Assembly: GCF_900236475.1 (NCBI RefSeq)
Contig: NZ_LT963352.1
Location: 3,658,001-3,722,000, forward strand
Direction: 5' to 3'
Length of the DNA stretch: 64,000 bases
Origin: Streptomyces chartreusis NRRL 3882
Lineage (GTDB): Bacteria; Actinomycetota; Actinomycetes; Streptomycetales; Streptomycetaceae
The notes beneath the pieces were generated by a model. That model was not told the origin of the DNA, ran no database searches, and was given only the letters and a program-made list of their open reading frames with translations. The translations under genes were made by a program, and so were the position numbers. Every line of letters begins with the position of its first letter. The stretch's first letter is position 1. Shown piece by piece: positions 39,753 through 47,296 of this stretch.

Positions 39753-40824
39753 GACGTCCACACAAGGCACGGGCACCATCGAGGCGCTTTCCCTCGTCCC
39801 CAAGGCCGAGGGCAGGCAGTCGATGAAGGACTTCAAGTCCGATCAGGAAGTGCGCTGGTGCCCTGGCTGCGGCGACTACGCCATCCTCGCCGCGGTGCAG
39901 GGCTTCATGCCCGAGCTGGGGCTGGCGAAGGAGAACATCGTCTTCGTCTCGGGCATCGGCTGTTCCTCCCGCTTCCCGTACTACATGAACACGTACGGGA
40001 TGCACTCCATCCACGGCCGCGCACCGGCCATCGCCACGGGTCTGGCCAGCTCCCGCCGCGACCTGTCGGTGTGGGTCGTCACGGGTGACGGTGACGCGCT
40101 GTCCATCGGCGGCAACCACCTGATCCACGCCCTGCGCCGCAACGTCAACCTCAAGATCCTGCTGTTCAACAACCGGATCTACGGTCTGACCAAGGGCCAG
40201 TACTCGCCGACCTCCGAGGTCGGGAAGATCACCAAGTCGACGCCGATGGGCTCGCTGGACGCGCCCTTCAACCCGGTGTCGCTGGCGATCGGCGCGGAGG
40301 CGTCGTTCGTGGCGCGGACCGTCGACTCCGACCGCAAGCACCTGACGGAGGTGCTGCGCCAGGCCTCCGCCCACCAGGGCACGGCCCTGATCGAGATCTA
40401 CCAGAACTGCAACATCTTCAACGACGGTGCCTTCGACGCCCTCAAGGACAAGCGGCAGGCCGAGGAGGCCGTGATCCGGCTGGAGCACGGCAAGCCGATC
40501 CGCTTCGGCAGCGACCTGGCCAAGGGTGTCGTCCGGGACCGGGCGACCGGTGATCTGAAGGTGGTGGCGGTGACGCCGGAGAACGAGGACCAGGTGCTCG
40601 TCCACGACGCGCACGCCGAGTCCCCGACCACGGCGTTCGCGCTGTCCCGCCTGGCCGACCCGGACACCCTGCACCACACGCCGATCGGTGTCCTGCGCTC
40701 CGTCGACCGGCCCGTCTACGACACGCAGATGGCCGACCAGTTGGACAGCGCGATCGAGCAGCACGGCAAGGGCGACCTGGCGGCGCTGCTGGCGGGCGGC
40801 GACACCTGGACGGTCGTCGGCTGA
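39745..40824 (+). CDS. korB: 2-oxoglutarate:ferredoxin oxidoreductase, beta subunit
   Basis: Thiamine-diphosphate subunit, 359 aa, carrying one [4Fe-4S] cluster. RWCPGCGDYAILAAVQGFMP gives two cluster cysteines, with further candidates in GIGCSSRFPYYMNTYG and YQNCNIFND. The TPP/Mg motif is VVTGDGDALSIGGNHLIHAL through LLFNNRIYGLTKGQYSPTS. The start is ATG at 39745, inside the end of korA. Substrate could be 2-oxoglutarate or pyruvate. The KorB-type length and motif order favour 2-oxoglutarate. Confidence 0.93.
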   Translation: MAETSTQGTGTIEALSLVPKAEGRQSMKDFKSDQEVRWCPGCGDYAILAAVQGFMPELGLAKENIVFVSGIGCSSRFPYYMNTYGMHSIHGRAPAIATGLASSRRDLSVWVVTGDGDALSIGGNHLIHALRRNVNLKILLFNNRIYGLTKGQYSPTSEVGKITKSTPMGSLDAPFNPVSLAIGAEASFVARTVDSDRKHLTEVLRQASAHQGTALIEIYQNCNIFNDGAFDALKDKRQAEEAVIRLEHGKPIRFGSDLAKGVVRDRATGDLKVVAVTPENEDQVLVHDAHAESPTTAFALSRLADPDTLHHTPIGVLRSVDRPVYDTQMADQLDSAIEQHGKGDLAALLAGGDTWTVVG

Positions 40825-40841
40825 GCATGCCCCTCGCAGAG

Positions 40842-40880
40842 CGAGGCCCGGGACCGTCTCAGGACGCGGCCCGGGCCTCG
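40842..40880. terminator. Bidirectional hairpin after korB
   Basis: CGAGGCCCGGG (40842-40852) pairs perfectly with CCCGGGCCTCG (40870-40880). It sits between korB (plus) and the convergent HxlR gene (minus), whose last codons it overlaps. It can serve both. Confidence 0.65.
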
Positions 40881-41245
40881 TCGTATGCCCGGCGGGCCTT
40901 CTCCACGTCGTCCATGCGCCGGTGCGTCCACTGGGAGAGGGCCCGCACCTGCTCGGCGGCCTCGCGACCCAGATCCGTGAGGGAGTAGTCGACGCGGGGC
41001 GGGATCACGGGCTTGGCGTCGCGGTGGACGAGGCCGTCGCGCTCCAGGGTCTGGAGCGTCTGCGTGAGCATCTTCTCGCTGACGCCCCGGCCCCCGTAAC
41101 GGCTGATCGCCCGGCGCAGCTCGCTGAACCGGTGCGGGCGGTCCAGAAGCTCGATCAGTACGAGCACGCCCCAGCGGCTGGTGACGTGCTCCAGCACCAG
41201 CCGGTACGGACACAGGACCTCGGCCTCGCTGTTGATTACTGCCAT
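40859..41245 (-). CDS. HxlR/DUF24-family redox-type regulator (QorR-like)
   Basis: A 128-aa winged-helix repressor. SRWGVLVLIELLDRPHRFSE, VSEKMLTQTLQTLERDGLVHR and PPRVDYSLTDLGREA are the family motifs. A single conserved cysteine lies near the N-terminus (EVLCPYRLV, residue 12). In QorR, YodB and related proteins that Cys senses quinones or oxidants. It is divergent from an NmrA-type quinone-oxidoreductase-like gene with an AGTACC-N13-GGTACT repeat between them, mirroring QorR-qor2 of Corynebacterium. The start is ATG at 41243-41245. Confidence 0.88.
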   Translation of the reverse strand: MAVINSEAEVLCPYRLVLEHVTSRWGVLVLIELLDRPHRFSELRRAISRYGGRGVSEKMLTQTLQTLERDGLVHRDAKPVIPPRVDYSLTDLGREAAEQVRALSQWTHRRMDDVEKARRAYDEARAAS

Positions 41246-41248
41246 GCC

Positions 41249-41273
41249 AGTACCTTACTTCAAAGTGGGTACT
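41249..41273. promoter_or_regulatory. Putative HxlR operator
   Basis: AGTACC-N13-GGTACT, with ACTT and AAGT inside, directly upstream of the HxlR start and about 65 bp upstream of the divergent oxidoreductase. HxlR/DUF24 regulators typically bind TACT/AGTA-type palindromes. Confidence 0.6.
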
Positions 41274-41336
41274 TTCCAACAGTTAGCGCCTCTCGTAGGG
41301 TTAGTGCCATCGCACCCCACAAGGAGAGTCGCCCTC

Positions 41337-42191
41337 ATGAGCATCATCGTCACCGGAGCCACCGGAAACCTCGGCCGTCACGTCGTGGAGCAGCTGCTGG
41401 AGAAGGTCCCCGCCGAGCAGATCACCGCGGTCGTCCGCAACGCGGAGAAGGCCGCCGACCTCGCGGAGCGCGGTGTGCGGATCGCGCTGGCCGACTACAA
41501 CGCCCCGGCGTCCTTCGACGGGCTCTTCTCCGCCGGTGACAAGGTGCTGCTGGTCTCCGGCAACGAGTTCGACAAGGGTCGTGTGCAGCAGCACAAGGTC
41601 GTCATCGACGCCGCCAAGGCGGCCGGTGTGGCCCTGCTCGCCTACACCAGCGCCCCGGGCACGCTGACCGCCGCGCTCGCCGACGACCACCGCGGCACCG
41701 AGGAACTGCTGCTGGACTCCGGCGTTCCCTACACCCTGCTGCGCAACGGCTGGTACCACGAGAACTACACCGAGAACCTCGCCCCGGTGCTGGAGCACAA
41801 CGCGGTCGTGGCCGCCGCCGGCGAGGGCAAGGTCTCCTCCGCCTCGCGCGCCGACTACGCCGCTGCGGCCGTCGCCGTGCTGACCGGCGAGGGGCACGAG
41901 AACAAGACGTACGAGCTGGGCGGCGACACCCCGTGGAGCTTCGCCGAGTACGCGGCCGAGCTGAGCCGCCAGACCGGCAGGGAGATCACCTACAACGCGG
42001 TGTCGACCGAGGTGCTCACCGGAATCCTGACCGGCGCCGGCCTGCCCGAGCCGCTGGCGCGGACGCTCGCGGGCGTGGACGCCTCCATCGAGAAGGGCGA
42101 GCTGGTCGTCTCCACCGGCGACCTGTCCCGGCTGACGGGCCGCCCGACCACCCCGCTCTCCGAAGCCATCGCCGCGGCGCTCAAGGGCTGA
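41337..42191 (+). CDS. NmrA-like NAD(P)H:quinone oxidoreductase (QorB/YtfG type)
   Basis: A 284-aa atypical SDR. MSIIVTGATGNLGRHVVEQL holds the GxxGxxG NADP loop. GDKVLLVSGNEFDKGRVQQH and the GVALLAYTSAPGTLT block and NGWYHENYTENL are characteristic of QOR2-type quinone oxidoreductases. It probably reduces quinones with NADPH in the cytoplasm, limiting redox cycling. ATG at 41337 with AAGGAGAG upstream; the longer frame from 41181 crosses the regulator. It is divergently controlled by the HxlR gene. Confidence 0.87.
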   Translation: MSIIVTGATGNLGRHVVEQLLEKVPAEQITAVVRNAEKAADLAERGVRIALADYNAPASFDGLFSAGDKVLLVSGNEFDKGRVQQHKVVIDAAKAAGVALLAYTSAPGTLTAALADDHRGTEELLLDSGVPYTLLRNGWYHENYTENLAPVLEHNAVVAAAGEGKVSSASRADYAAAAVAVLTGEGHENKTYELGGDTPWSFAEYAAELSRQTGREITYNAVSTEVLTGILTGAGLPEPLARTLAGVDASIEKGELVVSTGDLSRLTGRPTTPLSEAIAAALKG

Positions 42192-42220
42192 TCTCCCCCG
42201 GCGGGCCCCTGAGACGCCAC

Positions 42221-42272
42221 CGCCCCCGGCTGTCATGACCGTATGCCGATACGGACATGACAGCCGGGGGCG
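42221..42272 (+). terminator. Long hairpin terminator after the quinone oxidoreductase
   Basis: CGCCCCCGGCTGTCATG (42221-42237) and its exact complement (42256-42272) form a 17-bp stem. The loop contains a second small hairpin (CCGTAT/ATACGG). It has no U-run and lies between two plus-strand genes. Confidence 0.75.
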
Positions 42273-42322
42273 CCCGGCGTTACCGTCGTGGACGCGGAAC
42301 ACCACGTACGGAGGAGGGACCC

Positions 42323-43336
42323 GTGAGCGGCAAGCCGAGGGGTGAGCGGCACATAGGACTGCTGAACGGCTTCGCGGCCTACGGGATGTGGGGGCTCGTC
42401 CCCCTCTTCTGGCCCCTGCTGAAGCCCGCGGGGGCGGTGGAGATCCTGGCCCACCGGATGGTGTGGTCGCTGGTCTTCGTGGGCGCCGCCCTGCTCGTGC
42501 TGCGCCGCTGGGCCTGGGCCGGTGAGCTGCTGCGGCAGCCGCGCAGGCTGGGCCTCGTCACGGTCGCCGCGACGGTCATCACCCTCAACTGGGGCCTGTA
42601 CATCTGGGCCGTGAACTCCGGCCACGTCGTCGAGGCCTCGCTCGGGTACTTCATCAACCCGCTGGTCACCATCGCGATGGGTGTGCTGCTGCTGAAGGAG
42701 CGGCTGCGGCCGGTGCAGTGGCTGGCGGTCGGGACCGGCGTCGCGGCGGTCGTCGTACTGACCGTCGGGTTCGGCCGGCCCCCGTGGATCTCCCTCGGCC
42801 TCGCCTTCTCCTTCGCCACGTACGGGCTGGTGAAGAAGAAGCTGAACCTCGGCGGCGTGGAGTCGCTGGCCGCCGAGACCGTGGTCCAGTTCCTGCCCGC
42901 GCTCGGCTTCCTGGTGTGGCTGACCGCGCGGGGCGACTCCACCTTCACCACCGAGGGCGCGGGGCACGCGGTGCTGCTCGCCTCGGCCGGGATCGTCACT
43001 GCGCTGCCCCTGGTCTGCTTCGGCGCCGCCGCCATCCGCGTGCCCCTGTCCACGATCGGCCTGTTGCAGTACCTGACGCCGGTCTTCCAGTTCCTGCTCG
43101 GCGTCTTCTACTTCCACGAGGCGATGCCGCCGGAGCGCTGGGCCGGGTTCGCGCTGGTGTGGCTGGCGCTGACGCTGCTCACCTGGGACGCCCTGCGCAC
43201 CGCCCGCCGGGCCTCCCGCACGCTGACCAGCGAGATCAACGTGCCCAGCACCACCAGGACCACCGGCACGGTGAGCGCCGCCCGGAACGCCGACAGCGTG
43301 GCCTCGGAGCCGGACCCGGTGGACGCCAAGCCGTAG
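42323..43336 (+). CDS. rarD: RarD-family EamA/DMT transporter
   Basis: A 337-aa membrane transporter of the drug/metabolite superfamily with ten helices in two EamA repeats. LNGFAAYGMWGLVPLFWPLL starts helix 1, and LNWGLYIWAVNSGHVVEASLGYFINPL is the RarD signature. TIGLLQYLTPVFQFLLGVFYFHEAM is its second-half counterpart. The last ~40 residues (from about 300) are Ser/Thr/Ala-rich and are encoded opposite the C-terminus of the convergent MFS gene. The start GTG at 42323 has GGAGGAGGG upstream. Substrate unknown (chloramphenicol sensitivity was the original RarD phenotype). Confidence 0.9.
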   Translation: MSGKPRGERHIGLLNGFAAYGMWGLVPLFWPLLKPAGAVEILAHRMVWSLVFVGAALLVLRRWAWAGELLRQPRRLGLVTVAATVITLNWGLYIWAVNSGHVVEASLGYFINPLVTIAMGVLLLKERLRPVQWLAVGTGVAAVVVLTVGFGRPPWISLGLAFSFATYGLVKKKLNLGGVESLAAETVVQFLPALGFLVWLTARGDSTFTTEGAGHAVLLASAGIVTALPLVCFGAAAIRVPLSTIGLLQYLTPVFQFLLGVFYFHEAMPPERWAGFALVWLALTLLTWDALRTARRASRTLTSEINVPSTTRTTGTVSAARNADSVASEPDPVDAKP

Positions 43337-44571
43337 ACCGCGGTCACCGCCGAGATGCCGATGGCGGAGCCGAACTGCGTGGCGGTGGTCAGCAGACCGC
43401 CGGCCAGGCCCTGCTCCGACCCGGTCACCCCGTCCGTCGCCGCGATCGTCAGCGGTCCGTAGGCCAGGGCGAAGGCGAGGCCCGAGAGGAACAGGGTGGG
43501 GAACATCGCGGCGTAGGACCAGTCCATGCCGACCGGCAGGAACAGCGCGTACGCGATCACGGCCAGGACGAAGCCGCCGACGATCACCTGGGCGTTGCCG
43601 AAGCGGGCGACCAGTTTCGGGGTGAGCGTCGGGGCGAGGACGGCGTCGACGCCCATGACGATCAGGGCCACCGCCGTCATGAGGGGTGACCAGCCCCGCA
43701 GTTCCTGGAGATAGAGCGTGACGACGAACTGGAAGCCGAAGAAGGCCCCGAGGAAGAGCAGCGCTCCGAGGTCGGCGCGCACGACGGGGCCCTGGCGCAG
43801 GATGCCGAGGCGGACGAGCGGATCCGGGCAGCGGCGTTCGACCACGACGAAGGCACCGGCCAGGACGAGCGCCGCGAGGCCGGAGACCACGGTGAGCGGC
43901 CAGTCGTGCAGCCCGTGCTCGAGGCGTACGACGGTGTAGGCGGCCAGCAGCATGGCGCCGGCGGCGGTGAGCACGCCGGGCAGGTCGAACCCGCGCCGGC
44001 GGGCGGGCGGCCCGTCCTGCCGGGGCACCAGGCGTACGGCCGCGGCGAGCAGCGCCGCTGCCAGCAGGACCGGCGCGAAGAACACCCAGCGCCAGCCGAG
44101 CTGGGTGAGCAGACCGCCGATGACGAGGCCGAGGGAGAAGCCGGCCGCGCCCGTGCCGGCGAAGACCAGCAGGGCCTTGTTGCGCTGCGGCCCCTCCGCG
44201 TACGAGGTCGTGATCAGGGAGAGCGCGGCCGGGGTCATGAACGCGGCGGCGACGCCCGTGACGAATCGGGCGACGACCAGCATCCAGCCCTCGGTCGCGA
44301 AGCCGCCGAGCCCCGAGAAGGCGAGGAAGACGGCCAGCCAGAGCAGGAACATCCGCCGCCGCCCGAGCAGATCGGCCGCCCGGCCGCCCAGCAGGGTGAA
44401 GCCGGCGTAACCGAGCACGTAGCCGCTCATCACCCAGGCCGCGGTGTCGGTGGCCAGACCGAGGTCGGAGCGGATGGCCGGGATCGCCACCGCCATCATC
44501 GCGACATCGATGCCTTCGAGAAAGATCGTCCCGCAGAGGACCAACAGCAGCGCCCAGGCACGGGTGCCCAT
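43108..44571 (-). CDS. MFS drug-efflux transporter, DHA2 family
   Basis: A 487-aa, 14-helix exporter. IFLEGIDVAMMAVAIPAIRS in helix 1, GGRAADLLGRRRMFLLWLAV as motif A and FAGTGAAGFSLGLVIGGLLT as motif C mark the family. A soluble Ser-rich tail of about 30 residues (SVSASHTSANPAQRSGGIAS) ends the chain. The start is ATG at 44569-44571. It is divergent from an HxlR-type regulator with a palindrome between the starts. It overlaps rarD tail to tail by 229 bp, so its last helix and tail are antisense to the rarD 3' end. Confidence 0.88.
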   Translation of the reverse strand: MGTRAWALLLVLCGTIFLEGIDVAMMAVAIPAIRSDLGLATDTAAWVMSGYVLGYAGFTLLGGRAADLLGRRRMFLLWLAVFLAFSGLGGFATEGWMLVVARFVTGVAAAFMTPAALSLITTSYAEGPQRNKALLVFAGTGAAGFSLGLVIGGLLTQLGWRWVFFAPVLLAAALLAAAVRLVPRQDGPPARRRGFDLPGVLTAAGAMLLAAYTVVRLEHGLHDWPLTVVSGLAALVLAGAFVVVERRCPDPLVRLGILRQGPVVRADLGALLFLGAFFGFQFVVTLYLQELRGWSPLMTAVALIVMGVDAVLAPTLTPKLVARFGNAQVIVGGFVLAVIAYALFLPVGMDWSYAAMFPTLFLSGLAFALAYGPLTIAATDGVTGSEQGLAGGLLTTATQFGSAIGISAVTAVYGLASTGSGSEATLSAFRAALTVPVVLVVLGTLISLVSVREARRAVRRASQVSSVSASHTSANPAQRSGGIASWK

Positions 44572-44595
44572 GAGTCAACACTCCTCTTGTCACCG

Positions 44596-44635
44596 GTGGT
44601 TACGCAAGTGAGGGTCGGTTCCCTCTTGTAACCAC
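44596..44635. promoter_or_regulatory. Palindromic operator between MFS and HxlR genes
   Basis: Perfect 8-bp arms GTGGTTAC (44596-44603) and GTAACCAC (44628-44635), 24 bp apart, with further partial symmetry inside. It lies in the divergent gap 27 bp from both start codons, a likely HxlR binding site. The GTGGTTAC half-site recurs at 45730-45737. Confidence 0.65.
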
Positions 44636-44662
44636 GACCACCCTGCGGCAGCATCGACAGAC

Positions 44663-45118
44663 ATGGAAGAAGGCACTTCGAAGTCACCGAGTAACTGCGC
44701 GAGCACCGTGGACTACGGCGACGCCGATCCCTTCCAGTGGGACACCCGCGAGGACTGCCAGGTCCGGCAGATCCTCGACCGGATCGCCGACAAGTGGTCA
44801 CTGCTCGTCATCGCGCTGCTGGAGAACCGGCGGCTGCGCTTCACCGAGCTGCGCCGGGAGATCGACGGGGTCAGCCAGCGGATGCTGACGGTGACGCTGC
44901 GGTCGCTGGAGCGGGACGGCCTGGTGAAGCGGACGGTGCACCCGGTGGTGCCGCCGCGGGTCGAGTACGAACTGACCTCCCTCGGCCGGACCCTGCACAC
45001 CACCATCCAGTCGCTGGTGACCTGGACGGAGCGGCACCAGGAGGAGATCGCGGCGGCCCGCAGCGCCTACGACGCCCGTGAGTCGGAGGCGCGGGCCGCG
45101 GAGGCTACGGCGTCCTAG
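44663..45118 (+). CDS. HxlR/DUF24-family regulator of the divergent MFS pump
   Basis: A 151-aa winged-helix protein. It has DCQVRQILDRIADKWSLLVI, RFTELRREIDGVSQRMLTVTLRSLERDGLV and PPRVEYELTSLGRTL, the family blocks. The conserved Cys precedes the helix-turn-helix (REDCQVR, residue 32), the position used for redox sensing in this family. An extra ~25-residue N-terminal tail is present. ATG at 44663. It shares a palindromic gap with the MFS gene and its 3' end overlaps the convergent CGNR gene by 14 bp. Confidence 0.87.
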   Translation: MEEGTSKSPSNCASTVDYGDADPFQWDTREDCQVRQILDRIADKWSLLVIALLENRRLRFTELRREIDGVSQRMLTVTLRSLERDGLVKRTVHPVVPPRVEYELTSLGRTLHTTIQSLVTWTERHQEEIAAARSAYDARESEARAAEATAS

Positions 45119-45716
45119 GAGCCTGGCGGGACCGGTGCGCCCGGGCCTTCTCGCGGTTGCCGCAGTGCTCCATCGCGCACCAGCGGCGGCGGCCCGGGCG
45201 GGAGGTGTCGACGAAGAGCAGGTAGCAGTTGTGGGCCCCGCATTCGCGGACGCGGTGTGCGTAGGGGCCGGTGAACAGGTCGATCGCGTCCCGGGCGACC
45301 GTGGAGAGCAGGTGGGCTCCGGTGGCGCCCGGGGCCCAGGCACGGGTGCCGTCCGGCTCGATGCGGGGGACCAGCGGCGGCCCGGCCGCGGCGGCGTTGA
45401 CGACGTCCAGGTCGGCGGCTTGCAGCGGGCGGCCGTGGGCGCGGTCGGCGGCGAGCGGGAACACGGCGTCGCGCAGGGTGCGCACGCGCTCCAGCTCGTC
45501 CTCGGTGACGGTGATGTCCAAGCCGTCCGGGAGACGGCTGCGGGCGATCCAGGCGACCAGGTCGGCGGGCTCGTGCAGCACCTCGTACCGCGCGAACTCC
45601 CCCGGGCCGCCCGTCGTCAGCAGCTCCAGGCACAGGGCGCCGGGGTCGAAGCGGAAGACCTTCCCCCCGTACGAAGTCAGCCTCAGTCCCGGCGTTTCCG
45701 TTGCGCGCTCATTCAC
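45105..45716 (-). CDS. CGNR zinc-finger (ABATE-domain) regulator
   Basis: A 203-aa putative stress-responsive transcription factor. The N-terminal ABATE-type ligand domain contains ALCLELLTTGGPGEFARYEV. The C-terminal zinc finger has two cysteines in CGAHNCYLLFVDTS and two in RRWCAMEHCGNREKARAH, with the family-naming CGNR. GTG at 45714-45716 is used. No Shine-Dalgarno precedes it, and a TATATT lies 6 bases upstream, so the mRNA is probably leaderless. It diverges from the VOC gene across a 21-bp palindrome. Confidence 0.87.
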   Translation of the reverse strand: MNERATETPGLRLTSYGGKVFRFDPGALCLELLTTGGPGEFARYEVLHEPADLVAWIARSRLPDGLDITVTEDELERVRTLRDAVFPLAADRAHGRPLQAADLDVVNAAAAGPPLVPRIEPDGTRAWAPGATGAHLLSTVARDAIDLFTGPYAHRVRECGAHNCYLLFVDTSRPGRRRWCAMEHCGNREKARAHRSRQAPRTP

Positions 45717-45737
45717 GTAACCAATATAAGTGGTTAC
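45717..45737. promoter_or_regulatory. Palindromic divergent leaderless promoter
   Basis: GTAACCA-N7-TGGTTAC fills the whole gap between the GTG at 45716 (minus) and the ATG at 45738 (plus). Its centre supplies TATAAG (45725-45730), 7 bp before the plus ATG, and TATATT (45723-45728) on the other strand, 6 bp before the GTG. A TTGCGC at 45701 is 18 bp from the plus -10. Confidence 0.7.
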
Positions 45738-46205
45738 ATGGCCGACAACACTCCGCACCCCCTCCACTGGAAGATCGTCATCGACTGCGCGAACCCGCAG
45801 GCACAGGCCGACTTCTGGGCCGCCGCGCTGCGCTACGAGGTCGAGGACAACAACACGCTCATCGAGAGGCTGCTGGACTCCGGCGCCGTACCGGCCGACG
45901 TCACGGTCGAGTTCCACGGCCGGCGCGCCTTCCGGGACCTGGTCGCCGTACGGCATCCCGACGACCCGTACGACAAGGAGAGCGGGACCGGGCTGGGGCG
46001 GCGGTTGCTGTTCCAGCGGGTGCCGGAGGCGAAGACGGTCAAGAACCGGCTCCACCTGGACCTGCACCCCGGTCAAGGGACGCGCGAGGACGAGGTGGTA
46101 CGCCTGGAGAGGCTCGGGGCGAGCGTGCTGCGGCGAGTGGCGGAGCAGGGCACGGCATGGGTCGTGATGGAGGATCCGGAGGGAAACGAGTTCTGCGTGC
46201 ACTAG
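45738..46205 (+). CDS. VOC-superfamily (glyoxalase-like) protein
   Basis: A 155-aa protein of the glyoxalase/bleomycin-resistance fold with the Glyoxalase_6-type pattern. It has HWKIVIDCANPQAQADFWAA at the start and NRLHLDLHPGQGTREDEVVR in the middle. It ends AWVVMEDPEGNEFCVH with the conserved DPEGNEFC. The ATG at 45738 directly follows a palindromic promoter and has no ribosome-binding site, so translation is probably leaderless. Divergent from a CGNR regulator that may control it. It could bind or detoxify a small electrophile; the substrate is unknown. Confidence 0.85.
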   Translation: MADNTPHPLHWKIVIDCANPQAQADFWAAALRYEVEDNNTLIERLLDSGAVPADVTVEFHGRRAFRDLVAVRHPDDPYDKESGTGLGRRLLFQRVPEAKTVKNRLHLDLHPGQGTREDEVVRLERLGASVLRRVAEQGTAWVVMEDPEGNEFCVH

Positions 46206-46342
46206 TGCGGCGACAACCCAACTGTCTGGCCACTTAAGGCTCTTGACGGATATTCAGCCGGGGCTTCACCATCCAGGCACCCCATTCACTGTGGGCGCCC
46301 GTGGACACCCACGGGCTTCCCCATGGAATTCGGAGCCCCCAC
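46206..46342 (+). promoter_or_regulatory. Upstream region of the secreted aminopeptidase
   Basis: 137 bp between the VOC gene and the aminopeptidase. It includes AT-rich CACTTAAGGCTCTTGACGG (46231-46250), in which TTGACG is a good -35 match. A -10 at the right distance is not clear. Confidence 0.35.
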
Positions 46343-47290
46343 ATGAAGCTCTCCGCATCCGCGCGTGCCGTGGCGGCAGGTGCCGTGGCGACCGCCATGC
46401 TCCTGACCGGCGGTGCCGTGGCGGACGCCGCGTCCGCTCCCCCAAGACCGGCCGCCGCGCCCGACATACCCCTGGCGGGCGTCAAGGCCCACCTCTCCCA
46501 GCTCCAGTCCATCGCCACCGCCAACGGCGGCAACCGCGCGCACGGCCGCGCCGGCTACAAGGCCTCGATCGACCACATCAAGGCCAAGCTGGACGCGGCC
46601 GGGTACACCACCACGGTCCAGCAGTTCACCGCCTCCGGCCGCACCGGCTACAACCTGATCGCCGACTGGCCCGGCGGCGACGCGAACCAGGTCGTGATGG
46701 CCGGCTCGCACCTCGACAGCGTCTCCTCCGGGCCCGGCATCAACGACAACGGGTCCGGCTCGGCCGCCGTCCTGGAGACCGCCCTCGCGGTGTCCCGGGC
46801 GCAGTACAAGCCCACCAAGCACCTGCGGTTCGCCTGGTGGGGCGCGGAGGAACTCGGCCTGGTCGGCTCCCGCCACTACGTCAGCCGGCTGGCCACCGGG
46901 GACCGTTCGAGGATCAGCGCCTACCTGAACTTCGACATGATCGGCTCCCCGAACCCCGGCTACTTCGTCTACGACGACGACCCGGCGATCGAGAAGACCT
47001 TCAAGGAGTACTTCAGTGGCCTCGGCGTCCCGACCGAGATCGAGACCGAGGGCGACGGCCGCTCCGACCACGCGCCCTTCAAGAGCGCGGGCGTGCCGGT
47101 GGGCGGCCTGTTCACCGGGGCCAGCCGGACGAAGACGGCGGCGCAGGCGGCCAAGTGGGGCGGTACGGCCGGGCGGGCCTTCGACCGCTGCTACCACTCC
47201 TCCTGCGACACCACCGCCAACATCGACGACACCGCCCTCGACCGCAACAGCGACGCCGTCGCGTACGCGGTGTGGGAGCTGTCGCAGTAA
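46343..47290 (+). CDS. Secreted M28 zinc aminopeptidase (S. griseus aminopeptidase type)
   Basis: Extracellular leucine-preferring aminopeptidase, 315 aa. A typical signal peptide (MKLSASARAVAAGAVATAML to AVADAASA) is followed by the mature start APDIPLAGVKAHLSQLQSIA. The di-zinc ligands are His in AGSHLDSVSSG, Asp in GINDNGSGS, Glu-Glu in WWGAEELGLVG (base and ligand), Asp in NFDMIGSPNPGYF and His in CYHSSCDT. The Cys pair in that last motif forms the known disulphide. The ATG at 46343 is chosen because it begins the signal peptide. It ends 7 bp before the convergent TPR gene. Confidence 0.95.
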   Translation: MKLSASARAVAAGAVATAMLLTGGAVADAASAPPRPAAAPDIPLAGVKAHLSQLQSIATANGGNRAHGRAGYKASIDHIKAKLDAAGYTTTVQQFTASGRTGYNLIADWPGGDANQVVMAGSHLDSVSSGPGINDNGSGSAAVLETALAVSRAQYKPTKHLRFAWWGAEELGLVGSRHYVSRLATGDRSRISAYLNFDMIGSPNPGYFVYDDDPAIEKTFKEYFSGLGVPTEIETEGDGRSDHAPFKSAGVPVGGLFTGASRTKTAAQAAKWGGTAGRAFDRCYHSSCDTTANIDDTALDRNSDAVAYAVWELSQ

Positions 47291-47296
47291 CGGCGC

